Origin: Candidatus Zixiibacteriota bacterium
Lineage (GTDB): Bacteria > Zixibacteria > MSB-5A5 > GN15 > FEB-12
NCBI GenBank assembly: GCA_022564135.1
Contig: JADFLZ010000055.1
Location: forward strand, 1-9,371
DNA: 9,371 bases
Reading direction: 5' to 3'
Shown piece by piece: positions 1 to 7,090 of the stretch. Position 1 is the first letter of the stretch. Each line of letters begins with the position of its first letter. The notes below the pieces were generated by a model, which saw only the letters and a list, made by a program, of their open reading frames with translations, searched no databases and was not told the DNA's origin. A program made the position numbers and the translations under genes.

Positions 1-567
1 TGGAATCGATGTATCTCGATTAAAGTCTAACTTTAGACTTCCCGAATATGCAAAGCCACAGAGAATTTTAAGGAGCCACCTTTCTAAGTCATGACCGTTG
101 AAAAGATAAAGCAATTTTTGACTGCTTTCAGCTGCACCTCTTTCATCAAACGCATTGAATATACGCACAGCAATACTATCTAATGGGGATAGCGATGAAT
201 TGTGTCGGTCGCACAGTATTTTCGAAGCCAGAGCACTCGGTGGCAACGACTTGTCTTCACTATCTACCCAAGGGAAGCCGCTTACCAGCAAATTGTTATT
301 ACTATTAAGAAATTGAAGCAAGGACCTAGAAATAAAATGCTCCCGCGAAATTTTTGTACTACAGTCCGCAAGATCCGATGCATAACATCTTGTCAATGAA
401 TGATTCGTTCTAGGAGGTTTTGGTGTAAGTTTAGCGGATTTTTTGTGAAATTTCGAACCTATCCAGCAGCAATCTGAACTGGGCAACGTACTGCCACAAG
501 GGCAAGGAGAATCAAGGTTAATTGAGAACACCACATTACTGCCAACTATAATACGAAAAGGAACCAT
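1..567 (-). CDS. SEC-C motif plus HNH-like zinc-site protein, truncated by window edge
   Basis: Reading the minus strand from an ATG at 567 gives 189 codons without a stop to base 1, so the C-terminus lies outside the window. Seen: an N-terminal CPCGS...DCCW cluster (C22, C24, C33, C34), which matches the start of SEC-C zinc motifs; then C61 and C69 spaced by seven residues, an EHFIS motif at 76-80, a GFPW at 97-100, and LCDRHNSSLSPLD at 118-130. The order Cys...Cys, EH.IS, C..HN resembles HNH-type zinc-bound folds and a group of uncharacterised bacterial proteins. The sequence is serine-rich (29 of 189). A TGA five codons upstream of the ATG limits the start; no clear Shine-Dalgarno is present. 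It lies 152 bases downstream of the tRNA-Arg on the same strand, with no functional link to the translation genes. Nuclease activity is an inference, since the complete catalytic site cannot be confirmed from this fragment. Confidence 0.72.
   Translation of the reverse strand, partial: MVPFRIIVGSNVVFSINLDSPCPCGSTLPSSDCCWIGSKFHKKSAKLTPKPPRTNHSLTRCYASDLADCSTKISREHFISRSLLQFLNSNNNLLVSGFPWVDSEDKSLPPSALASKILCDRHNSSLSPLDSIAVRIFNAFDERGAAESSQKLLYLFNGHDLERWLLKILCGFAYSGSLKLDFNRDTSIP
23..40. repeat. Perfect 8-bp inverted repeat inside the left-edge gene
   Basis: AAGTCTAA at 23-30 and TTAGACTT at 33-40 are exact reverse complements separated by two bases. The dyad lies within the coding region of the minus-strand SEC-C/HNH-like gene (GSLKLDF region), so it may simply reflect codon choice; there is no T-run to make it a terminator. 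Confidence 0.45.
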
Positions 568-657
568 GCTAATTAAGATTCAAGTGTTTAAATTCTCGTT
601 TTCAATTGCTATCTACGGCTCGAAATCCAGGTTGGGGGAACTAAACATTTATCGTAT

Positions 658-673
658 CAACCCCAAGGGGTTG
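658..673. repeat. GC-rich hairpin between tRNA-Arg and the minus-strand gene
   Basis: CAACCCC at 658-664 and GGGGTTG at 667-673 form a seven-pair perfect stem with a two-base gap. It lies 47 bases past the 3' end of the tRNA in the tRNA's direction of transcription. It could help 3' processing or termination of the tRNA transcript, but the minus strand after it is not U-rich (ATACGATAAATG), so it is not a standard intrinsic terminator. Nearby G-runs (631-639, 667-675) could give alternative pairings. Confidence 0.45.
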
Positions 674-719
674 GGCGATTCGTTTCAACCTATTTCCCAA
701 TTCTTTCATAATTACAAAA

Positions 720-791
720 TACCCCCGTCAGGAATCGAACCTGAATATCCGGCTTCGGAGGCCGACGCGTTATCCGTTACACCACGGGGGC
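720..791 (-). tRNA. tRNA-Arg, anticodon CCG
   Basis: The reverse complement of 720-791 folds as a full 72-nt cloverleaf: acceptor GCCCCCG (791-785) with CGGGGGT plus discriminator A; D stem GTGT/ACGC; anticodon stem TCGGC/GCCGG around loop CTCCGAA, giving anticodon CCG which reads the Arg codon CGG; a four-base variable loop ATAT; T stem TCAGG/CCTGA around TTCGATT. Two stem pairs at the ends are G-U type (1-72 and 27-43), which is tolerated. The 3' CCA is not encoded (the next bases on this strand are TTT), so it must be added by the CCA-adding enzyme. A short hairpin CTGAC-gtt-GTCAG (792-804) sits directly upstream. It is transcribed away from proS and towards the left-edge gene. Confidence 0.95.
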
Positions 792-914
792 CTGACGTTG
801 TCAGCTTTTCACTGGCGATGTATTGAAACCAGCTGAAAGGATGTAAGGCTGACGAGATTAGATACTGCAAAATATGAGCTTTATCAATTACTTATTTAGA
901 TTCTTCGGAGGGAT

Positions 915-1005
915 TGTCAGGACCATCATGTGTACATGAGGTTCTGACCTACTGGATTCCCGCCTTCCCCGAGGCATCGCTCGGGATTCAAACGCGGGAA
1001 TGACA
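915..1005. repeat. Composite nested-hairpin intergenic repeat (REP/MITE-like)
   Basis: The stretch is bounded by TGTCA (915-919) and TGACA (1001-1005). Its left half is a near-continuous hairpin: GTCAGGACC (916-924) pairs with GGTTCTGAC (940-948) with one G-U, and inside it TCATG (926-930) pairs with CATGA (935-939) around tgta. Its right half is a nested pair: ATTCCCGC (956-963) with GCGGGAAT (994-1001), enclosing CCCGAG (968-973) with CTCGGG (980-985). The right half resembles the TGGATTCCCGC...GCGGGAATGACA palindromes scattered between genes in many bacterial genomes. No open reading frame is needed to explain it; mobilisation would have to be in trans. Its function is unknown to me; it could also fold as an RNA in the proS upstream region. 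Confidence 0.7.
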
Positions 1006-1011
1006 TATAAT
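1006..1011 (+). promoter_or_regulatory. Candidate -10 box of proS
   Basis: An exact TATAAT lies 48 bases before the proS start, directly after the repeat's TGACA end. No good -35 hexamer is present at 16-18 bases spacing (positions 982-989 read CGGGATTC) and there is no extended TG motif, so this is a consensus -10 without a recognisable partner. If used, the transcript would start near 1018 and have a leader of about 40 bases. Confidence 0.4.
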
Positions 1012-1059
1012 ACAAATAATTTGATTAAACTCATAAAATAACATAACTTAGCCGCCAAT

Positions 1060-2778
1060 ATGAAATGGACAAAAACTTACATACCGACCCTGCGTGAAAA
1101 ACAGGCCGATGCCGAGCTGATCTCACATCAGCTGCTTTTGCGTGGCGGCTATATCCGAAGGCTGGCTTCGGGGGTTTATATCTATCTGCCCCTGATGCAG
1201 CGTGTTATCGAAAAATTTGCACAAATTGTCCGCGAAGAAATGGACGCAGCCGGCGCTCTGGAAATAACTATGCCTGTCCTTTGTCCGGCCGATATCTGGC
1301 AAAAATCCGGCCGCTATGAGGTCGCCGGCAAAGACCTGATGACCATGCATGACCGTCATGAGAAAGAATTTGTCATGTGCGGCACCCACGAAGAGACAAT
1401 CACCACTCTGGTAGCAGGCGAGATTAAAAGCTACCGGCAGCTGCCGCTAAATCTTTATCAAATACAGGTAAAATTCCGGGACGAAATCCGCCCGAGATTC
1501 GGACTTATGCGCGGACGCGAATTTTTGATGAAAGACGCCTATACTTTTGATGCCAACCAGGAATCTTTCAAAAAATCATACCAGAAAATGGTCGAGGCCT
1601 ACTACGCCATTTTCAAACGAGCCGGACTTGAGGTAGTAAAAGTCGAAGCCGATACCGGCGCTATGGGCGGTGAAGCGGCTCATGAGTTTATGCTGCTGGT
1701 TGATACCCAGGCCGGTGACCAGACCATTATGTTCTGCGATAAATGCGACTATGCTGCTAATATCGAAAAAGCAGAGTTTAAAGACTCTGCCGAGATTAAT
1801 GCCGAATCAGCTGAACTGGTCATGGAAACGGTCGACACTCCGGGTGCGGCTACGATTGAAGATGTCAGCAAATTTTTGAAAGTAGAGCCGCGAAAGTTAG
1901 TCAAAACTTTGCTTTACATTGCTGATGATAAACCGGTGGCGGCCTTAGTTAGAGGCGACAGGGAATTAAATGAATTCAAATTCAAGAACGCTACTGGCGC
2001 TGCTGTTTTAAGAATGGCCAGTGCCGCTGAAGTTGAAGAGCTAACCAAAGCGCCGGTAGGTTTTGCCGGGCCGGTCGGACTTTCAGATGTGAAAATCTAC
2101 GTCGATACTCTGGTTTCTAAATCTAAGAATTTCATTGTTGGTGCTAATGCCAATGAGAAGCATATCAAAAATGTCAATCTGGGCCGCGATTTCGAAGCGT
2201 CACATATCAGCGATATTACCAGTGCCACTAACGGGGACAACTGCCCTAATTGTGAGGGCAAACTTTCCACCAAACGAGGCATCGAGCTGGGTAATACCTT
2301 TATGCTGGGCACCAAGTATTCCGAAGCATTAGGAGCCAAGTTCCTGGACTCAGGCGGCAAAGAACAGCTGCTTCTTATGGGCTCATACGGCATAGGTATA
2401 ACCAGAACACCTCAAGCAGCACTTGAGAGATATTGTGACGATAAAGGTATAATCTGGCCTAAGAATATTGCTCCGTATCTGGTTCAATTAATTCCGCTCA
2501 AAATGGATAGCCCGGAGCAGGTAAAAGCAGCAGATAAAATATATGAAGACCTGCGGGAAGCCGGTATTGAGGTGCTTTATGACGACAGAAATGACCGCCC
2601 GGGGGTGAAATTTAACGACGCTGATTTGATCGGATTACCAATTCGCATCACCATAGGGGATAAGTCTCTCAAAGACAACAAGGTAGAGCTAAAAGCCAGG
2701 TCCGAAGCCGATATGGAACTGGTCGATCTTGATAAGGTATTAGAGGCCGTCCAAAAACTTGCTGAAAAAGTGAATTAG
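1060..2778 (+). CDS. proS: Prolyl-tRNA synthetase, bacterial type with editing domain
   Basis: Charges tRNA-Pro with proline in the cytoplasm (class II aminoacyl-tRNA synthetase). The 572-residue length fits bacterial ProRS. Visible parts: N-terminal core MKWTKTYIPTLRE; motif 1 region EITMPVLCPADIW (68-80); motif 2 region FRDEIRPRFGLMRGREFLMKD (139-159, key R140, E142 and the RGREF loop); a YbaK-like insertion at about 255-380 with KLVKTLLY and the GFAGP loop, which in the family clears Ala-tRNA-Pro; motif 3 GSYGIGITR (441-449); and a C-terminal anticodon-binding domain from about 470. Two CxxC pairs flank the insertion (C226/C229 and C395/C398), suggesting a zinc site. No Shine-Dalgarno precedes the ATG (GCCGCCAAT), but the N-terminus aligns with the family start and no better start exists. 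The gene ends just before two hairpins, so it is likely transcribed apart from rimP. Confidence 0.97.
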   Translation: MKWTKTYIPTLREKQADAELISHQLLLRGGYIRRLASGVYIYLPLMQRVIEKFAQIVREEMDAAGALEITMPVLCPADIWQKSGRYEVAGKDLMTMHDRHEKEFVMCGTHEETITTLVAGEIKSYRQLPLNLYQIQVKFRDEIRPRFGLMRGREFLMKDAYTFDANQESFKKSYQKMVEAYYAIFKRAGLEVVKVEADTGAMGGEAAHEFMLLVDTQAGDQTIMFCDKCDYAANIEKAEFKDSAEINAESAELVMETVDTPGAATIEDVSKFLKVEPRKLVKTLLYIADDKPVAALVRGDRELNEFKFKNATGAAVLRMASAAEVEELTKAPVGFAGPVGLSDVKIYVDTLVSKSKNFIVGANANEKHIKNVNLGRDFEASHISDITSATNGDNCPNCEGKLSTKRGIELGNTFMLGTKYSEALGAKFLDSGGKEQLLLMGSYGIGITRTPQAALERYCDDKGIIWPKNIAPYLVQLIPLKMDSPEQVKAADKIYEDLREAGIEVLYDDRNDRPGVKFNDADLIGLPIRITIGDKSLKDNKVELKARSEADMELVDLDKVLEAVQKLAEKVN

Positions 2779-2811
2779 CCAAGAAATTTGTTGCTTTGCA
2801 ACGACTTGGCT
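2777..2811 (+). repeat. Two-tier hairpin at the proS stop codon
   Basis: AGCCAAG (2777-2783, starting inside the TAG stop) pairs with CTTGGCT (2805-2811). Within it GTTGC (2790-2794) pairs with GCAAC (2798-2802) around a TTT loop. No T-run follows, so it looks like an mRNA 3'-end or stabilising structure rather than a terminator by itself. Confidence 0.55.
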
Positions 2812-2819
2812 GCTATTAT
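2791..2819 (+). promoter_or_regulatory. Possible promoter for the rimP-truB operon
   Basis: TTGCTT (2791-2796) and TATTAT (2814-2819) are spaced by exactly 17 bases; the -10 matches five of six consensus positions, the -35 only three. The predicted start near 2826 would place the terminator hairpin at the very 5' end of the operon mRNA. Weak evidence; an A+T-rich spacer can produce such matches by chance. Confidence 0.28.
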
Positions 2820-2828
2820 TACAGGTTC

Positions 2829-2855
2829 AAGTGGGTATTATGCCCACTTTTTTAT
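2829..2855 (+). terminator. Intrinsic terminator between proS and rimP
   Basis: AAGTGGG (2829-2835) and CCCACTT (2843-2849) form a perfect seven-pair stem around TATTATG (outer loop bases could add a U-G pair), running straight into TTTTTT (2848-2853) and then ATTA. This is the canonical hairpin plus U-tract layout. It lies 51 bases after the proS stop and 16 bases before the rimP start, so it could end proS transcription or attenuate readthrough into the nusA operon. Confidence 0.85.
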
Positions 2856-2870
2856 TAGGGTCTGGCTGAA

Positions 2871-3326
2871 ATGGTTAGCATTAATGATAGGCTCAAAGAA
2901 GCTGTAAGAAATGTTATCGAAAAGCCGCTTCATAGCGAAGGTTGTGAACTGGCTGATTTGGTAATTTCGCAATACAAGAGAGGTTCTACTGTGCGACTTT
3001 TCATTTATTGCGAAAACGGAGTGACATTAGGAAAATGTGCCTCTCTTTCTTCTCTTGTTGGCGCCGTAATTGATGGAACTGATTTGTTTGTAAACGGTTA
3101 TACATTGGAGATTTCTTCGCCGGGCCTGGACCGTCCTTTAAGTAAAGTTGTGGATTATAAGTATCGCATAGGCGAAACAGTGAAGCTGAATTTTGCAAAA
3201 AGAAGTCGCCCTGCTGTCAGGGCTAAAATAGTTTCGGTCAGTGACAGTAAAATAGTTTTCGAAAACGAAAACGGGTCGTTTACAGAAGAACTGACAAATA
3301 TTGAAAAGGCTAAAATAGTCTATTAG
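2871..3326 (+). CDS. rimP: Ribosome maturation factor RimP
   Basis: RimP binds the assembling 30S subunit and is needed for its maturation. The 151-residue product has the usual family length. The diagnostic stretch YTLEISSPGLDRPL (about 77-90) joins the N-terminal alpha/beta domain to the C-terminal Sm-like beta barrel, which starts around KYRIGETVKLNF and ends in short strands (ARAKIVSV-like and IVFENENG). The N-terminal domain shows the family pattern VRLFIYCENGVTLGKCASLSSLVGAVID, the place where most relatives have a D..gGv.ld.C..vS block. An AGGG at 2857-2860 lies ten bases before the ATG, a poor ribosome-binding site. It is the first gene of the nusA-infB cluster and ends 13 bases before nusA, the usual neighbour. 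Confidence 0.95.
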   Translation: MVSINDRLKEAVRNVIEKPLHSEGCELADLVISQYKRGSTVRLFIYCENGVTLGKCASLSSLVGAVIDGTDLFVNGYTLEISSPGLDRPLSKVVDYKYRIGETVKLNFAKRSRPAVRAKIVSVSDSKIVFENENGSFTEELTNIEKAKIVY

Positions 3327-3339
3327 GAGATGATTAAGA

Positions 3340-4836
3340 ATGGCATTTGACATGCTTGAAGCGATGACAATGATCGCTCGCGAAAAAAATATCGAACTTG
3401 AAGCGGTTATTGAAACGCTGGAAGAGTCCCTGCTGGCGGCGGCAAAGAAAAAATACGCCAATACTGATAATATCTCTTTTAAGTTTGACCGCAAAACTAA
3501 TGAGTTACTAATGATGGCCACCAAGCGGGTCACCAACGAAGTTAACGAATCAGATGTAGAGATTTCGATAGAAGAAGCCAGAGAGATTGATTCTTCGGCA
3601 GACCTTGGCGACGAAGTAGATATTTACATAGACTACGAAGCTGAGTTCGGCAGAAACGCTATTGCTTCGGCCAAACAGATATTGGTTCAGAAGGTTCGCG
3701 AAAAAGAGCGCGACAGAATTTACGACGAGTATATTGATAAAATTGGCACACTCATCGCAGGCGTAGTACAGCAAGTCGACAAAGGAAATGTCATAGTTAA
3801 TCTTGGCCGGGGTGAGTCGCTGCTGCCTATCAAGGAACAGATTCCCAGAGAAAAATTCCGCCAGGGCGACAGAGTCAGGGCGCTGATAATTGATGTTCAG
3901 AAAGCCTCGCGCGGACCTCAAATTATTCTGTCTCGTGTTAACAACGAATTTGTTCGGGCGCTTTTCGCACTTGAAGTACCGGAGATTTTTGAAAAGATAA
4001 TTGAAATCAGAACTATCGCCCGCGAACCGGGAGAACGCACGAAAGTCGCCGTCTATTCCTCAGACGAAAGAATCGACCCGGTCGGCGCCTGTGTCGGCAT
4101 TAAGGGCGTCAGAGTGCAGTCTATCGTCCGTGAGCTAAACAACGAGCGGATCGATATTGTACCGTATTCTTCTAATCCTGAAGTTTTTGTTACCCGCGCT
4201 CTGGCTCCGGCCAATGTGGTGGCAATAGAGCTGAACGAAGAGGAACAAAAAATGACAGTGGTAGTCGAAGAAGACAAACTGTCTCTGGCAATTGGCCGCA
4301 GCGGTCAGAACGCCAGACTGGCCTCAAAACTGACAGGCTGGAAAGTCAATATCATGTCTGATGTTGAGTATGATATCTCTAAACATATGGAAGCAGAACT
4401 CCTGGCACCTGTGGGACAATTAGAAGGTGTCGGTCCTAAACTTGAAGAGAGACTAAGCGAAGCCAACATAGCTACTGTGCAGAAACTTGCCGAAAGCTCA
4501 ATCGAGACTCTTACCAAAATTGAAGGACTTGGACAAAAAACAGCTGAGACACTTATTGAACGCTCCAAGGAATTGGTAGAAGTGCTTGAGGAAGAATACC
4601 GCAAGAAAAAAGAGGCCGAAAGAGAAGCCCAAAAAGGACTCAGCGCTAAAGACAAAGACAAGCTCTCTGTTGGTGATGTATTTGAGGATGACGATGATTA
4701 TGTCACGGAAGAAGACGATGTCCAGAAAGCTGAGCAGCCTGAAGTAGAAGCAGACGAAGACGAAGACAAAAAAGAAGAGAACGAAGAAAAAGATACAGAT
4801 GACAAAACAGAAGAAGACACCGGTGAAAAGGTTTAA
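3340..4836 (+). CDS. nusA: Transcription termination/antitermination factor NusA
   Basis: NusA binds RNA polymerase and nascent RNA and controls pausing, termination and antitermination. Domains seen in the 498 residues: N-terminal RNA polymerase-binding domain (about 1-130), S1 RNA-binding barrel (about 134-200, with GVVQQVDKGNVIVNLGRGESLLP), KH1 (about 225-285, DPVGACVGIKGVRVQSIVRELNNERID) and KH2 (about 295-345, LAIGRSGQNARLASKLTGW). At 358-410 a helix-hairpin-helix segment (LEGVGPKLEERL...IEGLGQKTAETLIERS) looks like one repeat of the AR type found in E. coli NusA. From about 411 comes a charged helix and then, from about 448 to the end, an extremely acidic Asp/Glu-rich tail. AGGAGA at 3325-3330 is the best Shine-Dalgarno in the window and overlaps the rimP stop. 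infB follows after two bases. Confidence 0.97.
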   Translation: MAFDMLEAMTMIAREKNIELEAVIETLEESLLAAAKKKYANTDNISFKFDRKTNELLMMATKRVTNEVNESDVEISIEEAREIDSSADLGDEVDIYIDYEAEFGRNAIASAKQILVQKVREKERDRIYDEYIDKIGTLIAGVVQQVDKGNVIVNLGRGESLLPIKEQIPREKFRQGDRVRALIIDVQKASRGPQIILSRVNNEFVRALFALEVPEIFEKIIEIRTIAREPGERTKVAVYSSDERIDPVGACVGIKGVRVQSIVRELNNERIDIVPYSSNPEVFVTRALAPANVVAIELNEEEQKMTVVVEEDKLSLAIGRSGQNARLASKLTGWKVNIMSDVEYDISKHMEAELLAPVGQLEGVGPKLEERLSEANIATVQKLAESSIETLTKIEGLGQKTAETLIERSKELVEVLEEEYRKKKEAEREAQKGLSAKDKDKLSVGDVFEDDDDYVTEEDDVQKAEQPEVEADEDEDKKEENEEKDTDDKTEEDTGEKV

Positions 4837-4838
4837 GA

Positions 4839-7070
4839 ATGGCTGTTGAAGAAAAAAGAATATTTGAATTAGCTAAAGAACACAAGGTTTCTTCTCATGC
4901 TCTGTTAAAAATATTGAAAGAGTCCGGGTTTGAGCCAAAGTCACATATGTCTCTGGCAACAATCGATATGATCAGGGCCATAAACGATCGCTATGCTCAG
5001 GAAAAGGAAAAAGCCAAAAAGGAGATGGAGCATCGGGCGCAGGTTACACAGAGTATAGCCAAAAAACAGATACAGATACAGCAGACTAAAGTTGAAGCTG
5101 AAAAAACGACTCCGGCGCCAATCAAGCAAAAGGCGCTGCTTAAAGTAATTGATAAAAAACCCAAGAAAAAAGATAAGCGCAAAAAGAGAGACAAAATACC
5201 GGTCAATCAGGAAGAAGTCGCCAAAACTTTCAAAACAACTCTGGCTAAGCTCACCTCCGGCAAAGTTAAACGAAAATATAAGAAAGGCGGGGGGGACGGT
5301 GACGACGCTGACTCCGGTCCAAGTAACGTAATTGAAGTCAATGAATTTATGACCGTTGCTGAGCTGGCCCGAACAATGGACCGCAAAGCGGCAGAGCTTA
5401 TTGCTAAACTTTTTGAATTGGGCATGATGGCTACCATCAACCAGCGACTTGACCTTGATGCGATAGAAACAATTGCGGCAGAGTTTGATTTTGAGACTAA
5501 GCTGGTAAGTGAAGTTGGCGAAGAAGTAAAAGAAGAAGAAAATCTAGAAAATGCTGTCTACAGAGCACCCATAGTTACAGTAATGGGACATGTGGATCAC
5601 GGCAAAACTTCGCTTTTGGATTATATCCGGAAATCAAATGTTGTTGATAAAGAAGCCGGCTCTATTACTCAGCACATTGGGGCTTATACCGTAACTTTCC
5701 AGGAAAAAATAATTACTTTTATTGATACTCCCGGGCATGAAGCATTCACCGCTATGAGGGCCAGAGGCTCACAGATTACGGATATTGTTGTCCTGGTAGT
5801 TGCCGCCGATGACGGCGTTCAGCCTCAGACTGTAGAAGCTATTGACCATGCCCGTGCTGCGAATGTTCCCATAATCGTGGCCATCAATAAAATTGATAAA
5901 CCGACCGCAAATATTGACAATGTCCGCTCAAAATTGTCGGAGCATAATCTGGTCTCCGAAGAATGGGGCGGCAAGACAATCATGGTGGAAGTTTCTGCCA
6001 AAACCGGGGATGGCGTTGAAAAACTCCTTGAGCTGGTTCTTCTGCAGGCAGAAATGCTGGATCTCAAAGCTGACCCGAATATAAGAGCTCAGGGAGTGGT
6101 AGTCGACTCCCGTCTTGAAAGAGGCAAGGGTGCGGTTGCTACGATTTTGATACAGCGAGGCACCTGCAGAATAGGTGAACCTATTATCTCAGGTATCAAC
6201 TATGGCCGTATCAGAACCATTGTCAGCGATAAAGATGTCGCCTTAAAAGAAGTAGGACCGTCAATGCCGGTTCAGATAACAGGTCTCAACGGAACTCCGC
6301 AGGCAGGTGACAGTTTCTATGCGGTTCAAACTGACCAGGAAGCTAAGGAACTGGCTCTTAAGCGCGGTCAGGTAAAACGTGAGCAAGAATCCCGCCGGAC
6401 CCACGGACGTCTTACCCTCGATCGAGTTTTTGACAGAATCAAAGAAGGTGCGATTAAAGAACTAAAACTGATTATCAAAGCAGATGTTGACGGCTCAGTA
6501 GAAGTGCTTTCAGACACTCTGGGTAAACTTGAAACTGAAGAAGTCCGCACAAACATCATTCATAGCGGTGTTGGTCCTATTATAGAATCAGATGTTCTGC
6601 TGGCGGCTGCATCGGACGCCATTATTATCGGCTTTAACGTCGTTCCCGACGCCCGTGCCAGAGACCTGGCTAAGAAAGAATCTATTGAAATTAAACACTA
6701 TGACATAATTTATGAAGCGGAAAAAGAAGTAAAAGAAGCCCTTTCCGGAATGCTTTCGCCTGAAATATCTGAAGAATTTGTCGGCGCAGCAGAAGTCCGT
6801 GAATTGTTCAAAGTCCCCAAACTGGGATTAATCGCAGGATGCTTTGTCAGAGACGGACGAATTACCCGTAAGGACAAGGTCAAACTTGTCAGAGACGGAC
6901 AAATCATATATGACGGCGTAGTTGGCTCACTTCGAAGATTCAAAGATGATGCTAAAGAAGTAAAAGAAGGTTTTGAGTGCGGTATAGGCATTGAAGGATA
7001 CAATGATATAAAAGTCGGAGACTCTATCGAGGCCTATAAAATTGTGGAAACTGCCAGAACTCTGCAATAG
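4839..7070 (+). CDS. infB: Translation initiation factor IF-2
   Basis: IF2 is the GTPase that brings fMet-tRNA to the 30S subunit and promotes 50S joining. In the 743 residues: an IF2_N module at 5-54; a Lys/Glu/Gln-rich charged linker (about 52-165, including KKPKKKDKRKKRDK); a second IF2_N-like module at about 167-220; the G domain with GHVDHGKT (250-257), DTPGH (296-300), NKID (350-353) and SAK (386-388), all intact; then domain II from about 412, domain III from about 520 (IKADVDGSVEVL), and the fMet-tRNA-binding C-terminal domain with ECGIGIEGYNDIKVGD (713-728). It is shorter than E. coli IF2 because the linker is short. The ATG sits two bases after the nusA stop with only an AAGG-like ribosome site inside the nusA tail, so translational coupling is likely. 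Confidence 0.98.
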   Translation: MAVEEKRIFELAKEHKVSSHALLKILKESGFEPKSHMSLATIDMIRAINDRYAQEKEKAKKEMEHRAQVTQSIAKKQIQIQQTKVEAEKTTPAPIKQKALLKVIDKKPKKKDKRKKRDKIPVNQEEVAKTFKTTLAKLTSGKVKRKYKKGGGDGDDADSGPSNVIEVNEFMTVAELARTMDRKAAELIAKLFELGMMATINQRLDLDAIETIAAEFDFETKLVSEVGEEVKEEENLENAVYRAPIVTVMGHVDHGKTSLLDYIRKSNVVDKEAGSITQHIGAYTVTFQEKIITFIDTPGHEAFTAMRARGSQITDIVVLVVAADDGVQPQTVEAIDHARAANVPIIVAINKIDKPTANIDNVRSKLSEHNLVSEEWGGKTIMVEVSAKTGDGVEKLLELVLLQAEMLDLKADPNIRAQGVVVDSRLERGKGAVATILIQRGTCRIGEPIISGINYGRIRTIVSDKDVALKEVGPSMPVQITGLNGTPQAGDSFYAVQTDQEAKELALKRGQVKREQESRRTHGRLTLDRVFDRIKEGAIKELKLIIKADVDGSVEVLSDTLGKLETEEVRTNIIHSGVGPIIESDVLLAAASDAIIIGFNVVPDARARDLAKKESIEIKHYDIIYEAEKEVKEALSGMLSPEISEEFVGAAEVRELFKVPKLGLIAGCFVRDGRITRKDKVKLVRDGQIIYDGVVGSLRRFKDDAKEVKEGFECGIGIEGYNDIKVGDSIEAYKIVETARTLQ

Positions 7071-7090
7071 CACCAAGATAATGCATAGCT

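Noticed and set aside
202..399. Plus-strand 65-codon frame
   Set aside because: It lies antisense to the longer minus-strand frame with clear SEC-C and HNH-like motifs, and has no recognisable domain itself.
622..680. Possible G-quadruplex from the G-runs downstream of tRNA-Arg
   Set aside because: Runs of three or more G are too few and too far apart; the CAACCCC/GGGGTTG hairpin is the simpler structure.
566..826. Plus-strand 86-codon frame
   Set aside because: It reads through the tRNA-Arg gene in antisense; the peptide SGIEPEYPASEADALSVTPRG is the usual false translation of a tRNA complement.
792..860. Promoter of the tRNA-Arg gene on the minus strand
   Set aside because: I looked for -35/-10 pairs in the reverse complement and found no convincing pair; only short dyads (792-804, and GTCAGC 800-805 with GCTGAC 848-853) are present.
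3138..3536. Minus-strand 132-codon frame over rimP/nusA
   Set aside because: Shadow of two well-supported plus-strand genes; no family motif or ribosome site.
4305..4661. Minus-strand 118-codon serine-rich frame in nusA
   Set aside because: Serine/leucine-rich antisense of an acidic, lysine-rich coding region; a composition artefact.
6844..6901. Direct repeat GTCAGAGACGGAC in infB
   Set aside because: Both copies encode VRDG in the same frame of the conserved IF2 C-terminal region; a coincidence of codon choice within a protein motif.
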